DNA from: UBA932 sp031548545
GTDB taxonomy: Bacteria > Bacteroidota > Bacteroidia > Bacteroidales > UBA932
NCBI GenBank assembly: GCA_031548545.1
Contig: JAVBQY010000001.1
Span: 62,001-126,000, forward strand
DNA length: 64,000 nucleotides
Direction of reading: 5' to 3'
This document shows positions 49,954 to 58,412 of this stretch, piece by piece. Position 1 is the first letter of the stretch. Each line of letters begins with the position of its first letter. The translations under genes and the position numbers were made by a program. A model generated the notes under the pieces. It ran no database searches. It was not told the origin of the DNA and worked only from the letters and a program-made list of their open reading frames with translations.

Positions 49954-49961
49954 TACCTTTG
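49954..49961 (+). promoter_or_regulatory. -7 box of bamD, very close to the start codon
   Basis: TACCTTTG ends 9 nt before the bamD ATG at 49971, so the transcript would have almost no leader. It also rules out the in-frame start at 49959, which overlaps the box. Confidence 0.55.
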
Positions 49962-49970
49962 CGGCTTATT

Positions 49971-50774
49971 ATGAAATATAAACACTTAGTATATTCATTT
50001 GTAGTCACCGCGCTTGTGGTACTATCGGCGGCCTGTACCAGTTCTTTTGACAAGTTGATCAAGGGAAACGACCAGGAACTGAAGTACAAGAAGGCGTTGG
50101 AGTATTACGAAAACGGAAAATACGGTCGTGCAGCCCAGCTTTTCGACAATATTTTATTATACTTTCGTGGAAGCCAGCGCGATGATAGCGTCAACTTTTT
50201 CCTGGCCAAGAGTTATTACCTGGACGGCGATGTGATGTCATCCGCCCATTTCTTTGACCAGTTCCGCCAGACTTTCCCGCGCAGCAAATTTACGGAAGAA
50301 GCCTACTATCTCCGTTGTGTCAGCCTCTACGGAATGACTTACCGGTCTTCACTTGACCCCAAACCGAGTAACCAGGCCCTGGCTGCCATGAATGAGTTTA
50401 TTTACCTGTACCCCTCTAACCAGTGGTTGAAAGAAACACAAGAGATGCAGGACGATTTGTTGGGCCGCCTGGATGAAAAAGCGTATAATTCGGCTGCACT
50501 CTATTATAAAATAGAAGACTACAAAGCGGCGATCATGGCCCTTAAAACCTCGCTCAAAGACAATCCGGGCACACGCTACCGCGAAGAAATCCTGTACCTG
50601 ATTATGGCCTCCAGTTATCAACTGGCCAAGCACAGCGTTCCGGCGAAACAACGTGACCGCTACCAGGCCGTGATTGATGAATATTATAATATCGCCGGGG
50701 AGTATCCCGAATCCAAATACAAAAATGAGGTCAACGATATGCACCGGAAAGCCCTCGATTTTTTAGCCCAGTAA
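49971..50774 (+). CDS. bamD: Outer membrane assembly lipoprotein BamD
   Basis: A 267-residue lipoprotein (VLSAAC lipobox, Cys at about 22) with TPR repeats (YYENGKYGRAAQLFDNILLY, AKSYYLDGDVMSSAHFFDQF). BamD is an essential part of the BAM complex that folds outer-membrane beta-barrels, such as the two SusC proteins here. The ATG at 49971 is used because it gives a proper signal peptide and lies downstream of the -7 box. The RNA polymerase omega gene follows after 17 bp. Confidence 0.93.
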   Translation: MKYKHLVYSFVVTALVVLSAACTSSFDKLIKGNDQELKYKKALEYYENGKYGRAAQLFDNILLYFRGSQRDDSVNFFLAKSYYLDGDVMSSAHFFDQFRQTFPRSKFTEEAYYLRCVSLYGMTYRSSLDPKPSNQALAAMNEFIYLYPSNQWLKETQEMQDDLLGRLDEKAYNSAALYYKIEDYKAAIMALKTSLKDNPGTRYREEILYLIMASSYQLAKHSVPAKQRDRYQAVIDEYYNIAGEYPESKYKNEVNDMHRKALDFLAQ

Positions 50775-50791
50775 TAATATACATTCTATAT

Positions 50792-51130
50792 ATGGAAAAA
50801 GAAAAAAAAGCAAATGTCCCCGTAAGTACTGTTACCCGTGACGTGATCCGGCTCTCTGAGCCCATCGGCAATGTGTATGAGACTACGATGATTATTGCCA
50901 AACGCGCGAACCAAATTGCCGCCGAAACCAAACAGGAACTGAACCGTAAGTTGGAAGAATTCTCCAGCTATACCGACAATCTGGAAGAAACGTTCGAAAA
51001 CCGTGAGCAAATTGAAATATCCCGCTACTACGAACGTCAGCCCAAGCCCACGTTAATTGCCGTACAGGAACTCATGGAAGGGAAAATCTACTACCGCAAG
51101 ATAGAAGAACGTCCCGAAGAAAAAAAATAA
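50792..51130 (+). CDS. rpoZ: RNA polymerase omega subunit, Bacteroidetes type
   Basis: A 112-residue protein that matches the diverged Bacteroidetes omega (Rpb6-like) subunit: STVTRDVIRLSEPIGNVYET, IIAKRANQIAAETKQEL and ENREQIEISRYYERQPKPTL. It supports assembly and stability of RNA polymerase. It is found in the bamD-coaBC order seen in many Bacteroidales genomes, with 17 bp before it and 24 bp after it. Confidence 0.9.
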   Translation: MEKEKKANVPVSTVTRDVIRLSEPIGNVYETTMIIAKRANQIAAETKQELNRKLEEFSSYTDNLEETFENREQIEISRYYERQPKPTLIAVQELMEGKIYYRKIEERPEEKK

Positions 51131-51154
51131 GCCCTTTACGGGAACACAGATTTT

Positions 51155-52378
51155 ATGCTTGAAGGAAAACACATATTACTCGGCATAACCGGAAGCATAG
51201 CCGCCTATAAAGCAGCTATGCTCATTCGTTTATTGACCAAGGCCGGCGCTGAGGTGCAAGTGTTGATGACACCCATGGCCAAGCAGTTCATTACCCCGCT
51301 GACTATGGCCACCTTATCCAAGCATCCTATACTGGTGGACTTCTATAACCCTGAAAACGGCGATTGGAATAGCCATATCAGCCTCGGGGAATGGGCAGAC
51401 TACTACCTTATCGCTCCGGCCTCGGCCAACACCTTGGCCAAAATGGCTAACGGCATAGCCGATAACCTGGTGCTCACCACCTACCTCTCCGCCCGCTGCC
51501 CGGTAATCATCGCGCCGGCCATGGACTTTGCCATGTTTGAGCATCCGGCCACCCAGCGTAACCTCTCTTCATTACAAAGCAACGGGGTCCACGTTATCAC
51601 GCCGACCAGCGGAAGTCTGGCCAGCGGCCTGGAAGGACAAGGACGCATGGAAGAGCCCGAAAAAATAGTGACCTGGCTCGAACAGCTGGAACAGCAGTTG
51701 TCCGCAAAAAAAAAAAAACTTGAGGGACTGAAGGTATTAATTACCGCCGGTCCTACCTACGAAGCCATTGACCCCGTACGTTTCATCGGCAACCACTCTT
51801 CCGGTAAAATGGGCTACGCCCTGGCCGAGGTACTGGCAAAACACGGCGCCCATGTCAGCTTAGTCAGCGGACCCACTCCATTGAAAACGACAAACCCCGG
51901 CATTACGGTGCAGCCTGTGGTCTCCGCCCATGACATGTTTATGGCCACCGGGCAGGCCTTTACCCACTGTGATATCGCCGTATTCTGCGCCGCCGTGGCC
52001 GATTTCACACCGGCACAGCCTTCCGCCAAGAAGATTAAACGCGGAAAAGAAGCATTAACCATACAATTGGAACCTACGGTCGATATAGCCGCCACACTCG
52101 GAAAACAGAAGAAAGCCGGGCAGCACATCATCGGCTTTGCCCTGGAAACCAATGACGAAACAGCCAACGCCATCAAAAAGATGAGCAACAAGAACCTCGA
52201 TATGGTGGTGCTCAACTCGCTCAATGACCAGGGCGCAGGCTTTGGCACCGAGACCAACAAGGTTACTTTTTTATACCCGGACGGACGGACCGTAAATTTC
52301 GACCTGAAATCGAAACAAGAGGTCGCGGAAGATATTGCGGAGGCGATAGAGGAATTGATACGAAAAAATCAAACATGA
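51155..52378 (+). CDS. coaBC: Bifunctional phosphopantothenoylcysteine decarboxylase / phosphopantothenate-cysteine ligase
   Basis: Two steps of coenzyme A synthesis in one protein. The N-terminal CoaC flavoprotein domain (about 1-180) shows GSIAAYKA, the catalytic-histidine region NSHISLGEWAD and APAMDFAMFEHP. The C-terminal CoaB domain (about 188-400) shows ITAGPTYEAIDPVRFIGNHS and SSGKMGYALA. The length of 407 residues is normal. The stop codon overlaps the start of the DUF4835 gene by 4 bp. Confidence 0.96.
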   Translation: MLEGKHILLGITGSIAAYKAAMLIRLLTKAGAEVQVLMTPMAKQFITPLTMATLSKHPILVDFYNPENGDWNSHISLGEWADYYLIAPASANTLAKMANGIADNLVLTTYLSARCPVIIAPAMDFAMFEHPATQRNLSSLQSNGVHVITPTSGSLASGLEGQGRMEEPEKIVTWLEQLEQQLSAKKKKLEGLKVLITAGPTYEAIDPVRFIGNHSSGKMGYALAEVLAKHGAHVSLVSGPTPLKTTNPGITVQPVVSAHDMFMATGQAFTHCDIAVFCAAVADFTPAQPSAKKIKRGKEALTIQLEPTVDIAATLGKQKKAGQHIIGFALETNDETANAIKKMSNKNLDMVVLNSLNDQGAGFGTETNKVTFLYPDGRTVNFDLKSKQEVAEDIAEAIEELIRKNQT

Positions 52379-53295
52379 AAAAAGTCTTATATATAGTTAT
52401 ATTGGCGCTCTGCTGCTGCGGCCTGTTACAGGCGCAGGAGTTGCGGTGCAACCTTAGCCTGAACACCTCTAAAATACAAGGGACGAACCAGTCTGTCTTC
52501 AACACCCTGCAAAAAGACCTGCGCGACTTCATCAACAACACGGCCTGGACCAACAACCGCTTTGCTTCCGATGAACGCATAGAATGCAATTTTTTCCTGA
52601 CCATCACCGAGCAGCTCACCGCCAGCGAGTTCAAAGGTACGCTGCAGGTACAGTTAAGCCGGCCGGTGTACGGCACCACCTTCAACACGCCGGTACTCAA
52701 CTTCCAGGACAATGAAATCAGCTTCACCTACATTGAGTACGACCCCATACAATTCAACGAACAGACCTATACCAGCGCGCTGTCTTCCATCTTCGCCTTT
52801 TACTGTTACATCATCCTGGGCCTGGACTATGATAGCTTCGCGCTCAACGGCGGCACCGAGTGGTTAAAAAAAGCCGAGCACATCGTCATCAATGCACAAA
52901 ATGCCAATGAAAAAGGCTGGCGCCCGTATGACGGATCGCGCAATAACCGTTATTGGATGATTGAGAACATGCTCAATTACAAATATGGCCCCGAACGCAG
53001 CGCCTATTACAAATACCACCGCCTGGGATTAGATGTGATGAGCAGCCGCATCAGCGAAGGACGCGATGCCGTGACTGAGGCCCTGCTGGATATTCAACGC
53101 GTATACCGTGACCGGCCGGACACCTACCTCTTTTTCCTGAAGTTATTCTTCGATGCCAAAGCCGATGAGATTGTCAACATCTACCTTGAGGCGCCCGAAC
53201 AGGAGCGCCTGCGCGTATACCAGATACTAATGGAAGTAGACAAGCTCAACGAAAAGAAATATACCAAACTGAAAGAACAAACCACTCCTTTTTAG
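52375..53295 (+). CDS. DUF4835 (PorD-type) periplasmic protein
   Basis: A 306-residue secreted protein: signal peptide ending GLLQAQ (about 1-21), then the DUF4835 domain with LNTSKIQGTNQSVFNTLQKD, RFASDERIECNFFLTI and FYCYIILGLDYDSFALNGG. Members of this family include PorD, linked to type IX secretion in Porphyromonas, but the family is widespread in Bacteroidota between coaBC and recN, including strains without known type IX export. The function here is therefore open. It overlaps coaBC by 4 bp and is 1 bp before recN. Confidence 0.85.
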   Translation: MKKVLYIVILALCCCGLLQAQELRCNLSLNTSKIQGTNQSVFNTLQKDLRDFINNTAWTNNRFASDERIECNFFLTITEQLTASEFKGTLQVQLSRPVYGTTFNTPVLNFQDNEISFTYIEYDPIQFNEQTYTSALSSIFAFYCYIILGLDYDSFALNGGTEWLKKAEHIVINAQNANEKGWRPYDGSRNNRYWMIENMLNYKYGPERSAYYKYHRLGLDVMSSRISEGRDAVTEALLDIQRVYRDRPDTYLFFLKLFFDAKADEIVNIYLEAPEQERLRVYQILMEVDKLNEKKYTKLKEQTTPF

Positions 53296-53296
53296 T

Positions 53297-54958
53297 ATGC
53301 TGCAAACACTGTCCATAGAAAACTATGCGCTGATTGAGAAACTGGATATCAGTTTCCCAAAGGGCTTAAGTATTATTACCGGCGAAACCGGTGCGGGCAA
53401 GTCCATCTTACTCGGCGGGCTCTCACTGATCCTTGGGCAACGCGCCGATATGGCGGTGCTCAAAGACAACACCCGCAATTGCGTGGTAGAAGCCGTTTTT
53501 GCAGTCGACGGATACGGGTTGCAGCCCTTTTTTGCAGACAATGACCTTGACTATGACCCCTCGACCAGCATCCGCCGGATCATCAGCCCCAACGGAAAAT
53601 CCCGCGCCTTCGTCAATGAGATACCCGTCACCCTGAGCGTATTGAAAGAACTGGGGGACAGGCTCATAGACATCCACTCACAGCACCAAAACCTGCTGCT
53701 TTCCACCTCTTCTTTCCAGACCTCGGTCATCGACGCCCAGGCCGGCAATGCGGAGCTGCTCCAGGCCTACCAACAAGCCTACAAGGCTTACACCGCCGCT
53801 GCGGAAGCCCTTACCGGATGGCAAACTAAGGCGCGGCAGGCCAAGGCCGACTACGACTACCTGCTCTTCCAGCATAATGAACTCAGCGCCGTACAACTGA
53901 AGGCCGGAGAACAACAGGAATTGGAAGATGAACTCAAACAGCTCACCCACGCCGGCGATATTAAAACAGCGCTCACCAAGGTCAACCTGTTGTTATCCGG
54001 AGACGAATTCTCTACGGAGAACCTGCTGCGCGAAGCCACGCACAGTATGCAAAAGATTGCATCCGTGCTCAGCCCTGCGCAGGAACTGGCGGAACGCCTG
54101 AACTCCGCCCGCATCGAACTGCGTGACATCAACGATGAAATCGAAAGTCTCAACGGCAAGACGGAAGTAGCGCCGGAGCGGTTGGACTTCGTCGAAAACA
54201 GACTCAATACCATCTATTCCCTGCAACAGAAGCACCACCTCAACACCGTGGAAGAACTCATCGGCCTGCAGGAAGAACTACGCTCCCGGCTCAACAGCAT
54301 TGAAAACTTCGACCAGACACTGGCCCAGCTGCAAAAGACGCACGACCTGCACTTCAATATGACGGACAGGCTGGCCGGGCAGCTCTCCACCGGACGGCAA
54401 CAAGCGGCGCCGGGTATCGAAAAGCACATCTGTGACATGCTGCGCGACTTAGGCATGCCGCACGCCCTGTTCCGCGTAGTCATCGGCGAGGCGGACAGCT
54501 ACCACGCCAAAGGTAAAAATACGGTTTCCTTTCTGTTCTCCGCCAACAAGGAGATGCCGCCCCAGGAACTGACGCGCGTGGCCTCCGGCGGGGAAATATC
54601 CCGTGTAATGCTGTGCCTGAAATCACTGATGGCCCGTAGCAGCGGACTGCCTACGATGATATTTGACGAGATTGACACCGGTGTTTCGGGGGACATTGCC
54701 GACAAGATGGGGGCTATTGTGCATGACCTCTCCCAAACCATCCAGGTAATTAACATCACCCACCTGCCGCAGGTGGCCAGCAAGGGCAAGGCCCACTTCA
54801 GCGTTTACAAGGAAGAAAACGCCGCCGGCGCTACCGTCACCAAAGTCAGGATGCTTAGCCCCGACGAGCGCGTCATGGCGATTGCGCGTATGCTCAGCGG
54901 CCGCAACGTTAGCCAGGCGGCCGTGGACAACGCCCGGGAATTACTACAAAACACTTAA
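53297..54958 (+). CDS. recN: DNA repair protein RecN
   Basis: A 553-residue SMC-like ATPase acting in double-strand break repair. Walker A GETGAGKS is at about 29-36; a long coiled coil covers about 160-360; the ABC signature SGGEISRVML and Walker B MIFDEIDTGVSGDIA are in the C-terminal half. The gene is full length and 1 bp after the DUF4835 gene, suggesting one transcript from bamD to the TonB-like gene. Confidence 0.96.
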   Translation: MLQTLSIENYALIEKLDISFPKGLSIITGETGAGKSILLGGLSLILGQRADMAVLKDNTRNCVVEAVFAVDGYGLQPFFADNDLDYDPSTSIRRIISPNGKSRAFVNEIPVTLSVLKELGDRLIDIHSQHQNLLLSTSSFQTSVIDAQAGNAELLQAYQQAYKAYTAAAEALTGWQTKARQAKADYDYLLFQHNELSAVQLKAGEQQELEDELKQLTHAGDIKTALTKVNLLLSGDEFSTENLLREATHSMQKIASVLSPAQELAERLNSARIELRDINDEIESLNGKTEVAPERLDFVENRLNTIYSLQQKHHLNTVEELIGLQEELRSRLNSIENFDQTLAQLQKTHDLHFNMTDRLAGQLSTGRQQAAPGIEKHICDMLRDLGMPHALFRVVIGEADSYHAKGKNTVSFLFSANKEMPPQELTRVASGGEISRVMLCLKSLMARSSGLPTMIFDEIDTGVSGDIADKMGAIVHDLSQTIQVINITHLPQVASKGKAHFSVYKEENAAGATVTKVRMLSPDERVMAIARMLSGRNVSQAAVDNARELLQNT

Positions 54959-54972
54959 TAACAAACAACTAT

Positions 54973-55785
54973 ATGCGCTTAATTATCCAAGACAACTACG
55001 AACAAATATCCAAATGGGCTGCGGCCTACATCGTACAGAAAATAAAAAAATTCAAGCCATCGGCCACCAAGCCTTTCATACTCGGACTGCCCACCGGCTC
55101 TTCGCCCCTGGGTGTTTACCATGAGTTGATCCGTCTGCACAAAGAAGGACAGCTATCGTTCAAATATGTGGTTACTTTTAATATGGATGAGTATGTAGGC
55201 CTGCCCAAGACACATCCCGAGAGCTATTACTCCTATATGTGGAATAATTTTTTCAGCTGTATCGATATTCCCAAAAACAATGTCAACATTCTTAACGGCA
55301 ACGCCAAGGACCTGGATGAAGAATGCCGTAAATACGAAGAAAAAATCAGGAGCTACGGCAAGATCCACCTCTTTATGGGCGGCATAGGCCCCGACGGGCA
55401 CATTGCCTTTAACGAACCGGCTTCTTCCCTTTCTTCGCGCACCCGCGTAAAAACCCTTACCGACGACACCCGCATTGCCAACTCCCGTTTCTTTGAAAAC
55501 GACATCAATAAGGTACCTAAAACCGCCCTTACCGTAGGGGTAGGCACCGTAATGGATGCCGAAGAAGTGCTGATCCTTGTAAACGGCCACAGCAAGGCCC
55601 GCGCCCTGCGTTATGCCGTAGAAGAAGGCGTGAACCACATGTGGACCATCAGCGCATTGCAGCTGCACCCCAAAGGCATTATCGTATGTGACGAGGCGGC
55701 TACCATGGAGCTCCGGGTGGGTACTGTGAAATATTTCAAAGAAATTGAAAGCGCCAACCTCAACGCTAAAAACCTGATAAAATAA
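54973..55785 (+). CDS. nagB: Glucosamine-6-phosphate deaminase
   Basis: A 270-residue enzyme that converts glucosamine 6-phosphate to fructose 6-phosphate and ammonia. Motifs are GLPTGSSPLGVYHELI, FNMDEYVGL (catalytic aspartates), GGIGPDGHIAFNEP and GVGTVMDAEEVLILVNGH. It lies 14 bp after recN and 1 bp before the TonB-like gene. Its place in this housekeeping run, away from amino-sugar genes, suggests a general role in cell wall sugar recycling. Confidence 0.95.
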   Translation: MRLIIQDNYEQISKWAAAYIVQKIKKFKPSATKPFILGLPTGSSPLGVYHELIRLHKEGQLSFKYVVTFNMDEYVGLPKTHPESYYSYMWNNFFSCIDIPKNNVNILNGNAKDLDEECRKYEEKIRSYGKIHLFMGGIGPDGHIAFNEPASSLSSRTRVKTLTDDTRIANSRFFENDINKVPKTALTVGVGTVMDAEEVLILVNGHSKARALRYAVEEGVNHMWTISALQLHPKGIIVCDEAATMELRVGTVKYFKEIESANLNAKNLIK

Positions 55786-55786
55786 C

Positions 55787-56530
55787 TTGTTCGACGAGGT
55801 CCTTCATAAGTTAGGCCGGTTTTTCCGCGAACACCGCGCCGGTATCTACGCCACCATTTCCCTGCATTTGCTGGTGATGATCGTCTTTTTGTTGTATAAT
55901 ATCCATACGGTTACCGAAGCGGTTTCTTCTTTCGTCTTTGATTTTTCAAAGCAGGAGGAAAAAGCCGCCCGGGAACAAAAAGAAGAACGGCGTAAAACTT
56001 TTGAAAAAGAACTCGACAAGATTACCGCTACCGCCTCACGCAGGGACGCCCCCCGCAATGTGGCGGTAGACAAGTCTCAGCAGGCGCTGAAAGACGACCG
56101 CCATACCAACCCCTCCTCCATTTACGACGAAGCGCGCAAAGTGCAGGAGCGGCTCGATGCCTCGCGCCGCGCCGTCCAGCAACAACAGGGCGGAGACGTA
56201 GTACCCGTGGGGGCGGCCGCCACAGCTGCTGCAAAAACAGAAAACTATAAAGGCCCCTCGGTGCTCAGCTATGACCTGGGCGGTCGTAAGGCGATGCGCA
56301 TGCCTGTACCCGTATACCAATGCGAGGGCGGTGGCGACGTAACCGTCCTCATAGAAGTAGACCGGAAGGGCTATGTGGTCAATACCCAGATCAAGGTCTC
56401 CGGATCGGTAGATAACCAATGCCTGCACGATGCCGCCAAACGGGCCGCCAGAACCACCCGGTTCGCCGCCTCTGCCAATGCTCCGCAACGGCAGAAAGGG
56501 TATATTGTGTATCGGTTTATAAAGCAGTAA
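55787..56530 (+). CDS. TonB-like energy transducer protein
   Basis: A 247-residue protein with one N-terminal membrane helix (about 20-40, ATISLHLLVMIVFLLYNIH), a charged, helical periplasmic linker (Glu/Lys/Arg-rich, then Gln/Ala-rich) and a C-terminal domain that resembles the TonB fold (DVTVLIEVDRKGYVVNTQIK, CLHDAAKRAARTTRF). It could energise TonB-dependent transport or act as a structural linker. The only sensible start is a TTG at 55787, 1 bp after the nagB stop; no in-frame ATG exists nearby. It converges with lpxK 13 bp downstream. Confidence 0.75.
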   Translation: MFDEVLHKLGRFFREHRAGIYATISLHLLVMIVFLLYNIHTVTEAVSSFVFDFSKQEEKAAREQKEERRKTFEKELDKITATASRRDAPRNVAVDKSQQALKDDRHTNPSSIYDEARKVQERLDASRRAVQQQQGGDVVPVGAAATAAAKTENYKGPSVLSYDLGGRKAMRMPVPVYQCEGGGDVTVLIEVDRKGYVVNTQIKVSGSVDNQCLHDAAKRAARTTRFAASANAPQRQKGYIVYRFIKQ

Positions 56531-56543
56531 TGCCGCACCGCGC

Positions 56544-57617
56544 TTAGTGGTGCAGAATGGTGTTGCGTTTATTTTTCAGCACATAATTGGTAATAAAGCG
56601 GGTAAACCGCTCGCCCTCGGCTGCAGAAAGGAAGGAGACCCGGATGGGTATATAGAACAACCGCTTGCGTACCTCCTCACTACAATATTCGGCGGCCATA
56701 CGCAAACGCTGGGCGTCTTTTTCGGTAGTGAATACCGGCAGGCCCGGATGGACGGCTACTGCCGTGTTGATGGAGGCGATGTCCCTTTTGGTGAAGGCGT
56801 GGTGGTCCGGGAACCGAAGGTGTTGCTTCACCTGGCTATAGGTGGACAGATGCGCTATGAAAGGATCCGGATGGGCAATACCGGTAAGCGCAACCGTATG
56901 TTTTACGGTAAGCGGCAGACTCGCCCCGGGAAACACCGGTTGCGGAAGGCCGTACTCCAAACCGGTAAAATACAAACACTGGTAAGGGTATAAGGCCATT
57001 TTTTTAATCATTACGCGCAACTCTATAGGCTGCATCTTAGCCGGGCACTTGGTCACAATCACCACGTCGGCGCGGTGTTTCTGACTCAGGCTGTCGCGCA
57101 GGCGTCCATAGGGCAGATAGTGATCCTGGGTGATGGGCTGGTTATAGTCCACCAGCAGGATGGAGAGCGAAGGTTTTACACGGCGATGCTGATAGGCGTC
57201 ATCAAGAATAACAGCCCCCAGGCGATCGACATCCTGCACCAGACGGCGGATCCCGGCTACCCGGTCGGCATCCACCGCCACGGTCACCTTAGGATATTTA
57301 CATTTCATCTGCAGGGGCTCGTCGCCGGCAGATGCTACCGTGTCGGTCGTTTCCACATAACGGAAACCGCGGGTTGAACGTTTGTAGCCACGCGAGAGTA
57401 CGGCTACATTCAGTTTATCTTTCAGGAGCGCTACCAGCAGTTCGGTATGCGGGGTCTTACCGGTCCCGCCTACCGTAATGTTACCCACGGTAATCACAGG
57501 CATATCAAACTCTACGGATTTAAAGACCTTCCAGTCATATAATTTATTCCGCACCCACACTACCGAAGCGTAGAGCAGGCTCAAAGGATACAGAAATATG
57601 GCTGTCAGCATGTGCAT
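56544..57617 (-). CDS. lpxK: Tetraacyldisaccharide 4'-kinase
   Basis: LpxK phosphorylates the lipid A disaccharide precursor at the inner membrane. The P-loop VGNITVGGTGKTPH is at about 44-57; LSRGYKRSTRGF, DRVAGI and ILDDAYQHRRV (seen as VILDDAYQHRRVKPS) follow as expected. The N-terminal hydrophobic stretch anchors it to the membrane. Length 357 residues, normal. It shows that the organism makes lipid A. A -7-like box is 20 bp upstream of the start. Confidence 0.95.
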   Translation of the reverse strand: MHMLTAIFLYPLSLLYASVVWVRNKLYDWKVFKSVEFDMPVITVGNITVGGTGKTPHTELLVALLKDKLNVAVLSRGYKRSTRGFRYVETTDTVASAGDEPLQMKCKYPKVTVAVDADRVAGIRRLVQDVDRLGAVILDDAYQHRRVKPSLSILLVDYNQPITQDHYLPYGRLRDSLSQKHRADVVIVTKCPAKMQPIELRVMIKKMALYPYQCLYFTGLEYGLPQPVFPGASLPLTVKHTVALTGIAHPDPFIAHLSTYSQVKQHLRFPDHHAFTKRDIASINTAVAVHPGLPVFTTEKDAQRLRMAAEYCSEEVRKRLFYIPIRVSFLSAAEGERFTRFITNYVLKNKRNTILHH

Positions 57618-57636
57618 AACTGAAACAATAGGCCTA

Positions 57637-57644
57637 CAAATTTA
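57637..57644 (-). promoter_or_regulatory. -7 box of lpxK
   Basis: Minus-strand TAAATTTG fits TAnnTTTG and lies 20 bp before the lpxK start in the 88-bp gap shared with upp. No clear -33 box is seen. Confidence 0.4.
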
Positions 57645-57651
57645 GTATTTT

Positions 57652-57684
57652 TTTGGGTATAAAGTCTAAAAAACAGTATATTTG
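57652..57684 (+). promoter_or_regulatory. Promoter of upp
   Basis: TTTG (57652-57655) is followed after 21 bp by TATATTTG (57677-57684), a good Bacteroidetes -33/-7 pair. The -7 box covers the upstream in-frame TTG at 57682, so translation must begin at the ATG at 57706. Confidence 0.78.
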
Positions 57685-57705
57685 TCGAAATATAGTAAAA
57701 TAAAT

Positions 57706-58362
57706 ATGCAAGTACGCGCCTTAACCGACACCCCCTCCCTTTTTAACCGTTATATTGCTGAGTTGCGCGATGTGACTATACAGCATGATAGTATGCGTTT
57801 CCGCCGCAATATGGAACGGTTGGGTGAAATTTTTGCTTACGAGATCAGTAAAACAATGGCTTACACCCCTGTAGAAGTTAGAACCCCCCTGGGAACAGCC
57901 ATACAGCAATACGCTTCCGAAAGGGTGGTGCTGGCCACGGTATTGCGTGCAGGGCTGCCCCTGCACCAGGGTTTTTTGAATTATTTCGACCGGGCGGAAA
58001 ATGCTTTTATCGGCGCTTACCGCAAATACGGCGCCAATCACCAGCAATTTGAAATTCAGTCCGACTATATTTCTTCACCGGCGCTTGATGAAAAAGTACT
58101 TATCCTGATGGATCCCATGCTGGCCACCGGTTCTTCCATTCTGATTACGTATAAGACATTGATGGAGCGCGGTACGCCGCTGCATACGCATATTGCCTGC
58201 CCCATAGCCAGCCGCCGCGGTGTAGAGTACCTGCAAGCCAACCTGCCGGGCGACAAGGTTACGCTGTGGGTGGGCGAAATCGACCCTTCACTGACCGACC
58301 AGTCCTATATCGTACCGGGCCTCGGCGATGCCGGCGACCTCTCTTTCGGACCAAAGCTGTAA
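57706..58362 (+). CDS. upp: Uracil phosphoribosyltransferase
   Basis: A 218-residue pyrimidine salvage enzyme that makes UMP from uracil and PRPP. The PRPP motif is in LILMDPMLATGSS, the uracil-binding region near the C-terminus is YIVPGLGDAGDLSFG, and VLRAGLPLHQGFLNYF is also typical. Bacteroidetes Upp proteins are somewhat diverged, as here. The gene is single, with its own promoter, and converges with rpoN 50 bp later without a visible terminator. Confidence 0.93.
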   Translation: MQVRALTDTPSLFNRYIAELRDVTIQHDSMRFRRNMERLGEIFAYEISKTMAYTPVEVRTPLGTAIQQYASERVVLATVLRAGLPLHQGFLNYFDRAENAFIGAYRKYGANHQQFEIQSDYISSPALDEKVLILMDPMLATGSSILITYKTLMERGTPLHTHIACPIASRRGVEYLQANLPGDKVTLWVGEIDPSLTDQSYIVPGLGDAGDLSFGPKL

Positions 58363-58412
58363 AAGCGGACCCCGACGGCTACCGGCTGGAAATTGCACCT
58401 GAAAGGTAAAGC

